From Tepidisphaera sp. (lineage in GTDB: Bacteria > Planctomycetota > Phycisphaerae > Phycisphaerales > UBA1924), in NCBI GenBank assembly GCA_016124375.1, contig WGNV01000003.1, forward strand, positions 369,625-433,624: a DNA stretch of 64,000 bases, in the 5' to 3' direction. A program made the position numbers and the translations under genes. Every line of letters begins with the position of its first letter. The first letter of the stretch is position 1. The notes below the pieces were generated by a model. That model worked only from the letters and a program-made list of their open reading frames with translations, ran no database searches and was not told the origin of the DNA. This document shows positions 53,406-62,129 of this stretch, in pieces.

Positions 53406-55010
53406 ATGACCCGAACCGACGGCAAAGGCAGTGTGGCAATCATCGGCGCCGGCCCCGGGGGCCTGGCCGCCGCCATGCTCCTGGCCGCCTCAGGCCTCAA
53501 AGTCCGCGTCTACGAAGCCGCCCCCACCATCGGCGGCCGCACCTCCCGCATCCGCTCCGGCGACTTCTCCTTCGACCGCGGCCCCACCTTCTTCATGATG
53601 CCCTACGTCCTCGAAGAACTCTTCGCCGCCTGCAACCGCCGCCTCGCCAGCGAAGTCGAACTCACCCGCCTCGACCCCATGTACCGCCTCCTGCTGGGCC
53701 GCAAAGGCGACTCCCCCCGCACCCTCGACGCCACCCAAGACATCCCCGAGATGTCCCGCCGCCTGGCCGCCCTCAACCCCCGCGACGGCGCCGCCTTCCC
53801 CCGCTTCATCGCCCACAACCGCTACAAACTCCGGCACAGCGAATCCATCCTGCGCAACCCCATGCGCTCCCCGCTCGATCTCTTCCGCCCCGCCCTCCTC
53901 GCCGACACCCTCAAGGTCGCGCCGGTCTTGAACCCCCACCTCTCCGTCCACCAGCTCCTCAGCCGCTACTTCGAAGATCCGCAGGTGCGCCTGGCCGTCA
54001 GCTTCCAAAGCAAGTACCTGGGCATGAGCCCCTACGAGTGCCCAAGCCTCTTCACCATTCTCCCGTTCATCGAATACGAATACGGCATCTGGCACCCCAC
54101 GGGCGGCTGCCACGCCCTCATGCTCGCCATGGCCCGCGTCGCCCAGGAACTGGGCGCCGAGATCATCACCGACGCCCCGGTGACCGGTCTCGACTTCCAG
54201 GGTCAAACTTGCCGCGCCGTGCGCGTGGGTGGCAGTGGCCCCCTCGCCAACACCGCCCACCATCACGAGCATGTGGTGCTCAACGCCGACGCCACCTGGG
54301 CGATGAAACACCTCATCCCCGCCGAGAATCGCGCCCGCGCCAGCCGCGACTACGCCGACGCCACCCTCGACGCCAAGAAATACTCCTGCAGCACCTACAT
54401 GCTCTACCTGGGCATCGATGGCGAGGTCGATCTACCCCACCACACCATCTACATCTCCGCCGACTACAAGCGCAACCTCGAAGACATCACCACCAACGGC
54501 GCTCTGACCGACGACGCCTCGGTCTACGTCTGCAACCCCAGCCGCACCGACCCCACCCTGGCCCCCAAGGGCAAGTCCGCGCTCTACGTCCTCGCCCCGG
54601 TCCCCAACACCAAGGCCAATATCGACTGGGCGGCCGCCGCCCCCCTGATGCGCAATCGCGTGCTCGACCAGATCGAACGCCAGATGGGCCTCAACCTCCG
54701 GGGCCGCATCGAGTCCGAAGTCCCCACCACCCCCGCCGACTGGCAAGCCGCCAACATCAACTTCGGCGCAACCTTCAACCTCGCCCACAACCTGGGCCAG
54801 ATGCTCCACCGCCGCCCGCAGAACAAGCTCGCCGGGTTCGACAACCTCTACCTAGTCGGCGGCGGCACCCATCCCGGCTCGGGCCTGCCCACCATCTTCC
54901 TCTCCGCCCAAATCTCCAGCCGCATGCTCTGCCAGCACGCCGGCGTCGCCTACGCAGGCGCCAAGCCCGAGGTTCACCGCATCGCCCAGACCCGCGCCAT
55001 GCCGGTGTGA
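53406..55010 (+). CDS. Phytoene desaturase (CrtI)-like FAD-dependent oxidoreductase
   Basis: A 534-residue flavoprotein of the CrtI family. The dinucleotide-binding motif is VAIIGAGPGGLAAAMLLA (GxGxxG at 14-19) and the C-terminal CrtI signature is YLVGGGTHPGSGLPTIFLSA. Family members desaturate or isomerise carotenoids, or cleave related lipids. The presence of both ends and the aromatic-rich middle (SKYLGMSPYECPSLFTILPF) makes a carotenoid enzyme likely, but no crtB or other crt gene is close, so which step is open. Start 53406 directly precedes the glycine-rich motif. The convergent upp gene ends six bases after its stop. Confidence 0.88.
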   Translation: MTRTDGKGSVAIIGAGPGGLAAAMLLAASGLKVRVYEAAPTIGGRTSRIRSGDFSFDRGPTFFMMPYVLEELFAACNRRLASEVELTRLDPMYRLLLGRKGDSPRTLDATQDIPEMSRRLAALNPRDGAAFPRFIAHNRYKLRHSESILRNPMRSPLDLFRPALLADTLKVAPVLNPHLSVHQLLSRYFEDPQVRLAVSFQSKYLGMSPYECPSLFTILPFIEYEYGIWHPTGGCHALMLAMARVAQELGAEIITDAPVTGLDFQGQTCRAVRVGGSGPLANTAHHHEHVVLNADATWAMKHLIPAENRARASRDYADATLDAKKYSCSTYMLYLGIDGEVDLPHHTIYISADYKRNLEDITTNGALTDDASVYVCNPSRTDPTLAPKGKSALYVLAPVPNTKANIDWAAAAPLMRNRVLDQIERQMGLNLRGRIESEVPTTPADWQAANINFGATFNLAHNLGQMLHRRPQNKLAGFDNLYLVGGGTHPGSGLPTIFLSAQISSRMLCQHAGVAYAGAKPEVHRIAQTRAMPV

Positions 55011-55016
55011 TCCACT

Positions 55017-55664
55017 TCACTCTGTCCCATACATCCGGTCCCCCGCATCCCCCAACCCCGGCACGATAAACCCGCGCGGGTCCAGCGCCCGGTCAATCGC
55101 CGCGGCATAAATCGTCACATCCGGATGATCCCGCCTCATCCGCTCGATCCCCTCCGGCACCGCCACCAGACAAATCATCCGCAGATCCGTCGCCCCCGCC
55201 TCCCGCAAGATGTGCACCGCCGCCGCCGCCGATCCCCCCGTCGCCAACATCGGATCCACCAGAATCACCGGCCCCGCCGACAAATCCTTCGGCAGCCGCC
55301 GCAAATAAATCGTCGGCCGCAGCGTCGCCTCATCCCGCGCCATCCCCAAATGCCCCACCCGCGCCTCGGGCATCATCTCCAAGATCCCTTCCGCCATCCC
55401 CAGGCCACTCCTGAGCACCGGCACCACCGTCACTTTCGCCGCCAGCCGCGTGCACCGCGTCACCTCCATCGGCGTCTCGACATCCACCTCGCGCGTCGGC
55501 AGACTCCGCGTCACCTCAAACACCATCAGCCCCGCGATCTGATACAAGAGCGCCCGGAACGGCCGGTGACTCACCGTCTTGTCCCGCAAGTGAGACAACT
55601 TGTGCTGAATCAACGGGTGATCAAACACCACCACATTCGGATAATCCGCCCGCGGCATCCCCAT
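55017..55664 (-). CDS. upp: Uracil phosphoribosyltransferase
   Basis: A 215-residue cytosolic enzyme of pyrimidine salvage that makes UMP from uracil and PRPP. The PRPP-binding loop is PVILVDPMLATGGSAAAAV and the uracil-binding end is RGFIVPGLGDAGDRMYGTE. RSGLGMAEGILEM and KLSHLRDKTVSHRPFRALL are also typical. Start 55664 gives MGMPRADYPNVVVFDHPL; Met 55658 is a close alternative. It is convergent with the CrtI-like gene. Confidence 0.95.
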   Translation of the reverse strand: MGMPRADYPNVVVFDHPLIQHKLSHLRDKTVSHRPFRALLYQIAGLMVFEVTRSLPTREVDVETPMEVTRCTRLAAKVTVVPVLRSGLGMAEGILEMMPEARVGHLGMARDEATLRPTIYLRRLPKDLSAGPVILVDPMLATGGSAAAAVHILREAGATDLRMICLVAVPEGIERMRRDHPDVTIYAAAIDRALDPRGFIVPGLGDAGDRMYGTE

Positions 55665-55739
55665 AGTCCCCCACACTATCCCAAGCCGCCCACCCCCGCC
55701 CGACAATCATCAGCCACCGAGGAGACCCACGCCTCTGAC

Positions 55740-55772
55740 GCCGGACCTGAGTCTTCGAAGGTCCGGGTCGAA
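55740..55772. repeat. Dispersed hairpin repeat B, copy 2
   Basis: CCGGACCT and AGGTCCGG around GAGTCTTCGA, followed by GGTCGAA. It matches the unit at 13653-13686 except in the loop. It lies in the leader of the GT4-like gene. Confidence 0.72.
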
Positions 55773-55873
55773 CACCCCCAACACCGGAACTTCGCAAAGC
55801 TCCCCTCCCGCCCATCTCCTTCCCCTCCTTCAATTCATCCCCCCACACACCCCCAGCCGATCCCTCCCCACCA

Positions 55874-57478
55874 GTGCCCTCATCCCCCCTCCTCATCTCC
55901 CTCCCCAACGGCCTCTCCACCAGCGGCATCACCTCCTGGGCCGTCCGTCTCGCCAACACCCTCGTCGCCCGTGGCTCCAAAGCCGGCCTCATCCTCCACG
56001 CCCCTCCCCCACACCACGCCCCGCTCCACTTCCCCCTCGACCCCCGCGTCCGCCTCTTCGATCTCTCCCACCTGCAACCCCTCTCCCAAACCCCCGGCCG
56101 CGTCGAACGCTTCATCCCCCACTACCGCGACGCCATACAAGCCCTCGCCTCCACCACCCCCGCCATCCTCAGCCCCAACCTCCTGGGCGACGACTACGCC
56201 ATCGCCGCCGCCCTCTCCCAATCCCTGCCCGACCGCCTCCGCATCGTGGGCTGGCTCCACAACGACATCCCCTACGAGTACCACCTCCAACGCCACTACG
56301 CCCCCCTCATCTCCGCCTTCGTCCCCGTCAGCCAACGCATCCACGCCACACTCCTCGCCCGCCTCCCCGCTTCCCGCCACTCCGACATCCACCGCATTCC
56401 CTACGGCCTCGACATCCCCCGCCTCCCCACCCCCCGCCCGCCCCTCGCCGGCCGCCCCCTCCGCCTCGTCTACAGCGGCCGCCTCGACGAATCCCAAAAG
56501 CGCGTCCTCTGCCTCCCCTACCTCAGCCGCGAACTCACTTCCCGCGGCATCCACCACCAGCTCGCCATCCTGGGCGACGGCCCCGCCGCCGCCGACCTCG
56601 CCCGCCTCTGCGCCGGCATCGATCACATCCATCTCTGCGGCCCCTGCACCCCGCCCCAAGTCCAAAGCATCCTCCAACGCGCCGACATCTTCCTCCTCCC
56701 CAGCCGCCACGAGGGCCTCAGCGTCGCCGCCATCGAAGCCCTCGCCCAAGGCTGCGTCCCCATCCTCACCTCCCTCGCCTCCGGCAGCGACGAACTCGTC
56801 CAACCCTCCGTCAGCGGCTTCCTCGTCCCCTCCACCCCCGACGACCAGGGCCAACCCCTCGCCCTCGCGATGGCCGACGCCGTCTGCCACGCCCTGCCCA
56901 ACCTCCCCGCCCTCTCCCAAGCCGCCCACGCCCGCGCCCAATCCCTCTTCTCACTCGCTTCCCACGCCGACGCCGTCGAAGCGCTGCTCCGCAACGTCAT
57001 CCACTCCCCTCCGCGCCCCTGGCCCACATCACAACCCTGCGCCTTCGGCGGCCACCCCGGCCAATCCCACGCCGCCTCAGGCTCCGTCCCTGAGGGCGCC
57101 GCCCAACGCCTCACCGATCTCCTGCACTCCCTCCAAGGCCGCCGCCTCCTCGTCCACGGCACCGGCCGCCACACCTTGGAGCTCGCCGGAACCTTCGCCG
57201 CCCATGGCCACAACATCGTCGCCTTCACCGACGACGACCCCGCCAAACACAACACCCGCCTCTGGGGTTGGCCCGTCCTCTCCCCACACGACCCAACACT
57301 CCCCACCCTCGCCACCGACGTCATCATCTCCAGTTGGATCAACCAAGCCGCCATCCTCGCCCGCCGCGACCTCTACGAACGCCATGGCCTCCAAGTCCAC
57401 GCCCTTTACCCTCACAACACCTCCACCAACGAGCCCGAAGCGCCAGCGAGGGTCTCCCAGACAACCCAACGCCCATAG
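55874..57478 (+). CDS. GT4-type glycosyltransferase with an extra C-terminal nucleotide-fold domain
   Basis: A 534-residue protein. Residues 1-~380 are a GT-B glycosyltransferase: SLPNGLSTSGITSWAVRLAN, VYSGRLDESQKRVLCLPYL, RADIFLLPSRHEGLSVAAIE. The C-terminal ~110 residues (from about 415) form a separate domain with RLLVHGTGRHTLELAGTFAA and FTDDDPAKHNTRLWGWPV, resembling the Rossmann-like domain found at the end of some polysaccharide enzymes. The last ~18 residues (EPEAPARVSQTTQRP) come from the palindromic repeat A copy at 57429-57456. The start is a GTG at 55874. It probably acts in surface polysaccharide synthesis. Confidence 0.85.
   Translation: MPSSPLLISLPNGLSTSGITSWAVRLANTLVARGSKAGLILHAPPPHHAPLHFPLDPRVRLFDLSHLQPLSQTPGRVERFIPHYRDAIQALASTTPAILSPNLLGDDYAIAAALSQSLPDRLRIVGWLHNDIPYEYHLQRHYAPLISAFVPVSQRIHATLLARLPASRHSDIHRIPYGLDIPRLPTPRPPLAGRPLRLVYSGRLDESQKRVLCLPYLSRELTSRGIHHQLAILGDGPAAADLARLCAGIDHIHLCGPCTPPQVQSILQRADIFLLPSRHEGLSVAAIEALAQGCVPILTSLASGSDELVQPSVSGFLVPSTPDDQGQPLALAMADAVCHALPNLPALSQAAHARAQSLFSLASHADAVEALLRNVIHSPPRPWPTSQPCAFGGHPGQSHAASGSVPEGAAQRLTDLLHSLQGRRLLVHGTGRHTLELAGTFAAHGHNIVAFTDDDPAKHNTRLWGWPVLSPHDPTLPTLATDVIISSWINQAAILARRDLYERHGLQVHALYPHNTSTNEPEAPARVSQTTQRP
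57429..57456. repeat. Palindromic repeat family A, single arm in the GT4-like gene
   Basis: ACGAGCCCGAAGCGCCAGCG plus AGGGTCTC, the same variant as at 40480. It encodes part of the C-terminal tail of the glycosyltransferase. Confidence 0.82.
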
Positions 57479-57500
57479 CCCTACCGCTCACCGCCACAAA

Positions 57501-57536
57501 AACAACACGGGCCCCCCGCATGCGAGAGGCCCGTGT
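57501..57536 (-). terminator. Terminator of the trypsin-fold gene
   Basis: ACACGGGCC (57505-57513) pairs with GGCCCGTGT (57528-57536). The minus strand then continues with a T-rich stretch (complement of CAAAAACAAC). It lies 26 bases past the stop. Confidence 0.75.
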
Positions 57537-57561
57537 CACGCTTCATTCTTCGTTCTGCGTC

Positions 57562-58428
57562 TTACTTATTCCCCATCCCATCGCCCGCCGGCTTCTCCGC
57601 CGGCTTCTCGTCCGCGGGCTTCGCGTCCGCCGGCTTGGGCTCGGGTTCGCCCTTCCCGCTCGCCGCCGCTTCCTTCGCCCGCTTCGTCGCCGCCGCCACA
57701 TCCTCCGACGGCAGAATCATATGAAAGCCCGGCACGCCCCGCATCACCTGCCCCAGCCCACCCTCCGCCGCATCCATCTCTTCCTTCTCGGGCAGAATCA
57801 CCGTGATCACGCCCACCGGCGCCGCCGACGCGTCAAACACCGGAATCCCGAAGTCCGGCGCCGAAATCCCCCCCGACGGAATCAGCAGCTTCCGAGGCCG
57901 CGCCGTCACCGCGATCACCTCACCCTGCGTCACCGTCGCCGCCCGATCAAAGAACTTCCCCAGCCGATCCACGCACCACAAGGAGTCGCCCAGCTTCGCC
58001 GTCGCGCCCTTCTCAAAGTCCACAAACGCATACCCGCCCGTCGCCGGCTTCTCGATCTGAATCCAGATCAACTGCAGATCGCTGTCCCGCGCGATGATCT
58101 TCGCCTCCACGCCCTGCGTGTCATCCCCCACCAGCACCTTGATGTCCGACGGCGTCAGCGTCTCGCCCCCGAACTTCGCCGCCGCCCCGCCGAACGTCAG
58201 GTTCGACGCCAGCACCAGCCCACCGCTCTCGATCATCACCCCCGGCGTCTCCTGCTCGTGATCCTCATTCTGCACCTTCAAAATAAACTTGATCGTCACG
58301 ATCGCCGGAGCGCGGCTCGTCGCCACCTTCTCATACGCCCCCGCCATCCCCTGCCCCAACGCAACAGGAGCAGCAACCAAAGTGCACGCAGCAGCAATCA
58401 TCAACGCGGCAGCAGAACGCAGGATCAT
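57562..58428 (-). CDS. Secreted trypsin-fold protein lacking catalytic residues (pseudo-protease)
   Basis: A 288-residue exported protein with a signal peptide (about 1-26, ending ALG). The middle reads like an HtrA/trypsin-type double barrel: APAIVTIKFILKVQ, GLVLASNLTFGG where the catalytic His region is expected, RDSDLQLIWIQI where Asp is expected, and KLLIPSGGISAPDFGIPVFD where GNSGGP would be. His and Ser are absent, so it is probably not a peptidase but a binding protein of that fold. The tail is Lys/Pro/Ala-rich (PKPADAKPADEKPAEKPAG). Start 58428 is preceded by GGAG at the right distance. Neighbours give no hint of partner. Confidence 0.75.
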   Translation of the reverse strand: MILRSAAALMIAAACTLVAAPVALGQGMAGAYEKVATSRAPAIVTIKFILKVQNEDHEQETPGVMIESGGLVLASNLTFGGAAAKFGGETLTPSDIKVLVGDDTQGVEAKIIARDSDLQLIWIQIEKPATGGYAFVDFEKGATAKLGDSLWCVDRLGKFFDRAATVTQGEVIAVTARPRKLLIPSGGISAPDFGIPVFDASAAPVGVITVILPEKEEMDAAEGGLGQVMRGVPGFHMILPSEDVAAATKRAKEAAASGKGEPEPKPADAKPADEKPAEKPAGDGMGNK

Positions 58429-58575
58429 GGTGACTCCGAACATGTGTGTCCGACGCCGCCGGTCCACCGGCGCACGCCAGCATCGTGCGAGCCTCCAGCG
58501 TAGGCCGTTCCCGCGCCAAACCATCCAACTCCTACACTGCCCCCAGCCTCCCAACGCCCCCCGAAAGGACCCCAC

Positions 58576-61032
58576 GTGACCGATCGCTACCAACGCCGCG
58601 TGCTCGACCACCTCAAGCACGACTCCTACCAGCCCGCCCGCATCTCCGAACTCGCCGACGACCTCGCCATCCCAGGCCCTGACCGCGACACCTTCGCACA
58701 GGCTGTCAAAGCCCTCGCCGACCAAGGCAAACTCGACATCGCCGGCGATGGCCGCGTCACCCTCCCCTCCCTCGCCCGCGCCAACGGCGAAATCACCGGC
58801 ACCTTCCGCAAAAATCAACGCGGCTTCGGCTTCGTCCAACCCACCCAGGCCGTCCGCGAAGGCGCCGTCTTCATCGCCGCCGAAGATGTCGGCGACGCCC
58901 TCACGGGCGACACCGTCCGCGTCAAGATCGGCCGCGACCGCAAAAGCCCCTCAGGCGACGGCTACTCCGGCGTCATCGTCGAAGTCGTCAGCCGCAAAAA
59001 ATCCTCCTACTCCGGCGTCCTCACCAAACGCGGCTCCCAATGGGTCGTCCAGCCCGACGGCCGCCAACTCACCCAGCCCATCGTCATCCGCGACGCCCAA
59101 TCCAAAAACGCCGGCGAGGGCGACAAGGTCATCGTCGAACTCACCCTGTGGCCCGAAGACAACATGCTCCCCGAAGGCGTCATCACCCGCGTCCTGGGCG
59201 ACGCCGGCAAGCCCGACGTCGAAACCCAGGCCGTCATCGCCGCCTACGACCTTCCAGGCGAGTTCCCCGAAGAATGCGTCGAGCAAGCCCGCCAGGCCAA
59301 CGCCTCCTTCGAATCCCAGATCGCCGAGTGGAAATCCAAGGGCGCCGCCGCCCTCCACAACCGCCTCGACCTCACCGACGACTTCATCATCACCATCGAC
59401 CCCCCCGACGCCAAAGACTACGACGACGCCATCTCCATCCGCCGCACCGACTCCATCGAAGGCGGCGGCTGGGAACTCGGCGTCCACATCGCCGACGTCG
59501 CCCACTTCATCCCCCCCGGCACACCCCTCGACGAAGAAGCCAAAGACCGCGCCAACTCCTGCTACCTCCCGCGCCACGTCATCCCCATGCTCCCCGAGAT
59601 CCTCTCCAACGGCATCTGCTCCCTGCAGGAAGCCGTCCCCCGCTTCTGCAAAAGCAGCTTCATGACCTACGACTCCCGCGGCAACATCCGGGGCGAAGGC
59701 GTCGCGCAAACCCTCATCCGCTCCTCCAAACGCCTGACCTACTTGGAAGCCCAGGCCCTGATCGACGGCGACCTCAACGAAGCCCGCCGCCACGCCAAGA
59801 CACCCCCCAAGTACAGCGACCAACTCCTCGAAACCCTGCAGGAGATGAACCGCTGCGCCCGCGCCATCCAGGCCCGACGCGACCGCGCCGGCATGATCGT
59901 CCTTGATCTCCCCGACGTCGTCCTCATCTACGACGATCACGGCCACGTCATCGACGCCGAACGCGAAGACGACGCCTTCACCCACAAACTCATCGAGATG
60001 TTCATGGTCGAGGCCAACGAGGTCGTCGCCCGCCTCTTCGAAGGCCTCTCCGTCCCCCTCCTCCGCCGCATCCACCCCGACCCCGTCCCGGGCGACGTCG
60101 ACGGCATGCGCAAAGTCGCCAGCGTCGCGGGCTTCAAAATCCCCAAAAACCCCACGCGCGAAGAACTCCAGGGCCTCCTCAAAGCGACCGCCGGCACCCC
60201 CGCCGCCCGCGCCGTCCACCTCGCCGTCCTCCGCACCCTCTCCAAGGCCGAATACAGCCCGCAACTCATCGGCCACTTCGCCCTGGCCAGCGAGGCCTAC
60301 GCGCACTTCACGAGCCCCATCCGCCGCTACGCCGACCTCACCGTCCACCGCGCCATCGCCGCCTACCTCAAACGCACCGACAACGCCAGGAACCGCCCCA
60401 AGACCGACCACGACCGCGCCGCCCTGGGCCGCGACCTGCGCGACGACAAGCTCTGCCCGGGCGAAGCCGAACTCACCGAGATCGGCCGCCACGCCACCCA
60501 GCGCGAAGTCAATGCCGAACAAGCCGAAAAAGAACTCCGCAGCTTCCTCGTCCTCCAACTCCTCGAGCGCCACGTGGGCGAGTCCTTCCGAGGCGTCGTC
60601 ACGGGCGTCAACCCGCGAGGCATCTTCGTCCAGCTCGACAAGTTCCTCGCCGACGGCTTCATCAAGAGCGAAGACCTGCCGGGCGACGTCACGCGCGAAA
60701 ACCTCACTCCCATTTGGCGCGTCGACGGCAAGACCGGCGCCCTGGTCGACATCCGCTCCGGCCGCAGCTTCAACTTCGGCGACACCGTCACCGTCAAAGT
60801 CGCCGCCGTCGACCTTTCCAAACGCCAGATGGAACTCGTCGTCGACGATTCCGCCGGCCGCGCCGCCGGCAAGGCCAAAAAAGTCTTCGACAAAAAGCCC
60901 ATCGCCGGCGGCATGTCCTCCGGCGGCGGCGCCGGCTTCGGCTCCTTCGACAAAAAGACCGGCTCCCAACGCCGCGCCCAAAAAAGCAAAGCCCGCGACA
61001 AAAACAAAAAACACCACCGCCGCGACAGCTAA
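58576..61032 (+). CDS. rnr: Ribonuclease R
   Basis: An 818-residue processive 3'-5' exoribonuclease. It begins with a winged-helix domain (RVLDHLKHDSYQPARISELA), then OB/cold-shock domains (about 75-210: GTFRKNQRGFGFVQPT). The RNB catalytic domain contains IDPPDAKDYDDAISI with the Mg-binding aspartates, plus HIADVAHFIPPGT and FTSPIRRYADLTVHRAI. An S1 domain (about 670-750: GVVTGVNPRGIFVQLDKFLA) and a glycine/lysine-rich tail follow. The start is a GTG at 58576 with AAAGGA upstream. The TAA stop is followed, in the same frame and without any new ATG/GTG/TTG, by a zinc-ribbon membrane sequence. Confidence 0.96.
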   Translation: MTDRYQRRVLDHLKHDSYQPARISELADDLAIPGPDRDTFAQAVKALADQGKLDIAGDGRVTLPSLARANGEITGTFRKNQRGFGFVQPTQAVREGAVFIAAEDVGDALTGDTVRVKIGRDRKSPSGDGYSGVIVEVVSRKKSSYSGVLTKRGSQWVVQPDGRQLTQPIVIRDAQSKNAGEGDKVIVELTLWPEDNMLPEGVITRVLGDAGKPDVETQAVIAAYDLPGEFPEECVEQARQANASFESQIAEWKSKGAAALHNRLDLTDDFIITIDPPDAKDYDDAISIRRTDSIEGGGWELGVHIADVAHFIPPGTPLDEEAKDRANSCYLPRHVIPMLPEILSNGICSLQEAVPRFCKSSFMTYDSRGNIRGEGVAQTLIRSSKRLTYLEAQALIDGDLNEARRHAKTPPKYSDQLLETLQEMNRCARAIQARRDRAGMIVLDLPDVVLIYDDHGHVIDAEREDDAFTHKLIEMFMVEANEVVARLFEGLSVPLLRRIHPDPVPGDVDGMRKVASVAGFKIPKNPTREELQGLLKATAGTPAARAVHLAVLRTLSKAEYSPQLIGHFALASEAYAHFTSPIRRYADLTVHRAIAAYLKRTDNARNRPKTDHDRAALGRDLRDDKLCPGEAELTEIGRHATQREVNAEQAEKELRSFLVLQLLERHVGESFRGVVTGVNPRGIFVQLDKFLADGFIKSEDLPGDVTRENLTPIWRVDGKTGALVDIRSGRSFNFGDTVTVKVAAVDLSKRQMELVVDDSAGRAAGKAKKVFDKKPIAGGMSSGGGAGFGSFDKKTGSQRRAQKSKARDKNKKHHRRDS

Positions 61033-61536
61033 CCCAACCCCCGCGCCGGAGCCCCCCGCATCCAGCCCGACACCCCCCCAACCTCAGCCCCCGCGGCTGC
61101 CTCCCTCTTCTGCCCGCGCTGCCGCTATCTACTCGACGGCCTCGCCGCCAGCGAAAAATCCCGCTGCACCTGCCCCGAGTGCGGCCGCATCGTCCTCCCC
61201 ATCCTCAGCCGCCGCCCGCCCCCCGCCTCAAAACGCGTCCTCTTGGTCGCCCTCGCCACCCAAATCCCCTACCTGCTCATGTGGCTCGCGTTCATCCTCC
61301 CACGCTTCCAAGACGGCTGGGTTCTCCTGGGAGCAATGCTCTACGGCACGTCGGTTCTAGGCTGGGGCGGCTGCGTGCTCGGCGTCCTCATCAACCTCAT
61401 CTGGAGCGCCGCCAAACGCGAGTCCCTCGGCCACACCTTCACCAGCTCCGCCGTCTGGGCATTCGTCATCGGCCATGCCAATGTCTTCATCACCTTCATC
61501 ATTGTCCAAGTCCTGCCAAACTGGGGCGGCTGCTAA
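61033..61536 (+). CDS. Zinc-ribbon membrane protein in frame after rnr, start codon missing
   Basis: The frame stays open for 167 codons after the RNase R stop. It has a proline/alanine-rich lead, then a zinc ribbon FCPRCRYLLDGLAASEKSRC and CTCPECGRIVLP with four CxxC-type cysteines, then about three hydrophobic helices (LLVALATQIPYLLMWLAFIL, LLGAMLYGTSVLGWGGCVLG, AFVIGHANVFITFIIVQVLP). Zinc ribbons ahead of membrane helices are common in planctomycete proteins. No ATG, GTG, TTG or CTG is in frame before the ribbon; a TTG at 61243 lies after it and would drop it. Either it is translated by stop read-through, starts at a rare codon (ATC at 61060), or has lost its start. Confidence 0.6.
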   Translation, partial: PNPRAGAPRIQPDTPPTSAPAAASLFCPRCRYLLDGLAASEKSRCTCPECGRIVLPILSRRPPPASKRVLLVALATQIPYLLMWLAFILPRFQDGWVLLGAMLYGTSVLGWGGCVLGVLINLIWSAAKRESLGHTFTSSAVWAFVIGHANVFITFIIVQVLPNWGGC

Positions 61537-61565
61537 CCCCCGCACGACAACACTCCCCCACCCCA

Positions 61566-61593
61566 ACAAGCCCGAAGCGCCAGCGAGGTTCTC
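61566..61593. repeat. Palindromic repeat family A, diverged arm
   Basis: ACAAGCCCGAAGCGCCAGCG plus AGGTTCTC, differing from the 57429 copy at two positions. Confidence 0.7.
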
Positions 61594-61640
61594 ACCGACA
61601 CTCAAGCGCCGCGCCCCTGCCGGGTGGCCCCTCTCACCTC

Positions 61641-61718
61641 TTGGGTGGCCCCTCTCTCCGAGAGGGGCGTCTTCCTCTTCCTCCGCTCTTGGTGGCACCG
61701 CTCTCCAGAGCGGTGCTC
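61641..61718. repeat. 78-bp direct repeat with two hairpins, copy 1
   Basis: Identical over 78 bases to 63427-63504. It contains CCCCTCTCTCCGAGAGGGG and CACCGCTCTCCAGAGCGGTG, two palindromic stems about 25 bases apart. It is non-coding and adjoins the IS remnant. Confidence 0.88.
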
Positions 61719-61766
61719 CGATGCCTGGATGGCCGGCCGGTCTTCTCCCTTCCCACGGCTGCCGCT

Positions 61767-61787
61767 GAGACAGGCGTCTCGCCTCTC
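61767..61787. repeat. Dispersed palindrome C, copy 2
   Basis: GAGACAGGCGTCTCGCCTCTC, a variant of the unit at 63520-63540 and 41055-41078. Confidence 0.6.
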
Positions 61788-61829
61788 GGCGCACGCGTTC
61801 ACGCTGAGCCGCCCATGCCCAGAACCTGC

Positions 61830-62054
61830 GGTTGCTCGGCATCCCCTCGAAGGTGAAGTACTTGTGGACGGAACTCTTGGCGCCGAAGTGTTTGGGAAGG
61901 TCTTTCCATTTGGCGCCGTTGTCCAGGATCCAGAAGATGCCGCGGCGGGCCTCGCGTTTGTCCATGGGCGGGCGTCCGCCCTTGGGAGAACGCGGGGCAT
62001 CGGGCACCTGGCCGCCAGCCGCTCCAGTTGTTGCTCGGAAAGTCCCATCGCCAT
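61830..62054 (-). pseudogene. Remnant of an IS5-type transposase (N-terminal DUF4096-like domain), frameshifted
   Basis: One frame begins MGLSEQQLERLAA (start at 62048), then homology moves to another frame: VPDAPRSPKGGRPPMDKREA followed by RGIFWILDNGAKWKDLPKHF and GAKSSVHKYFTF. Together they match the first ~75 residues of IS5-family transposases. The frame shift falls near 62005-62020, and the DDE catalytic part is missing. No terminal inverted repeats could be assigned. It marks past transposition next to the immunity genes. Confidence 0.72.
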
Positions 62055-62129
62055 GCGATGCAATTCGCGCGGCGATCAACACCGGATGCGCGGTTTACGT
62101 ATAGGCTCTATCATGCCGAACTTATCTTA

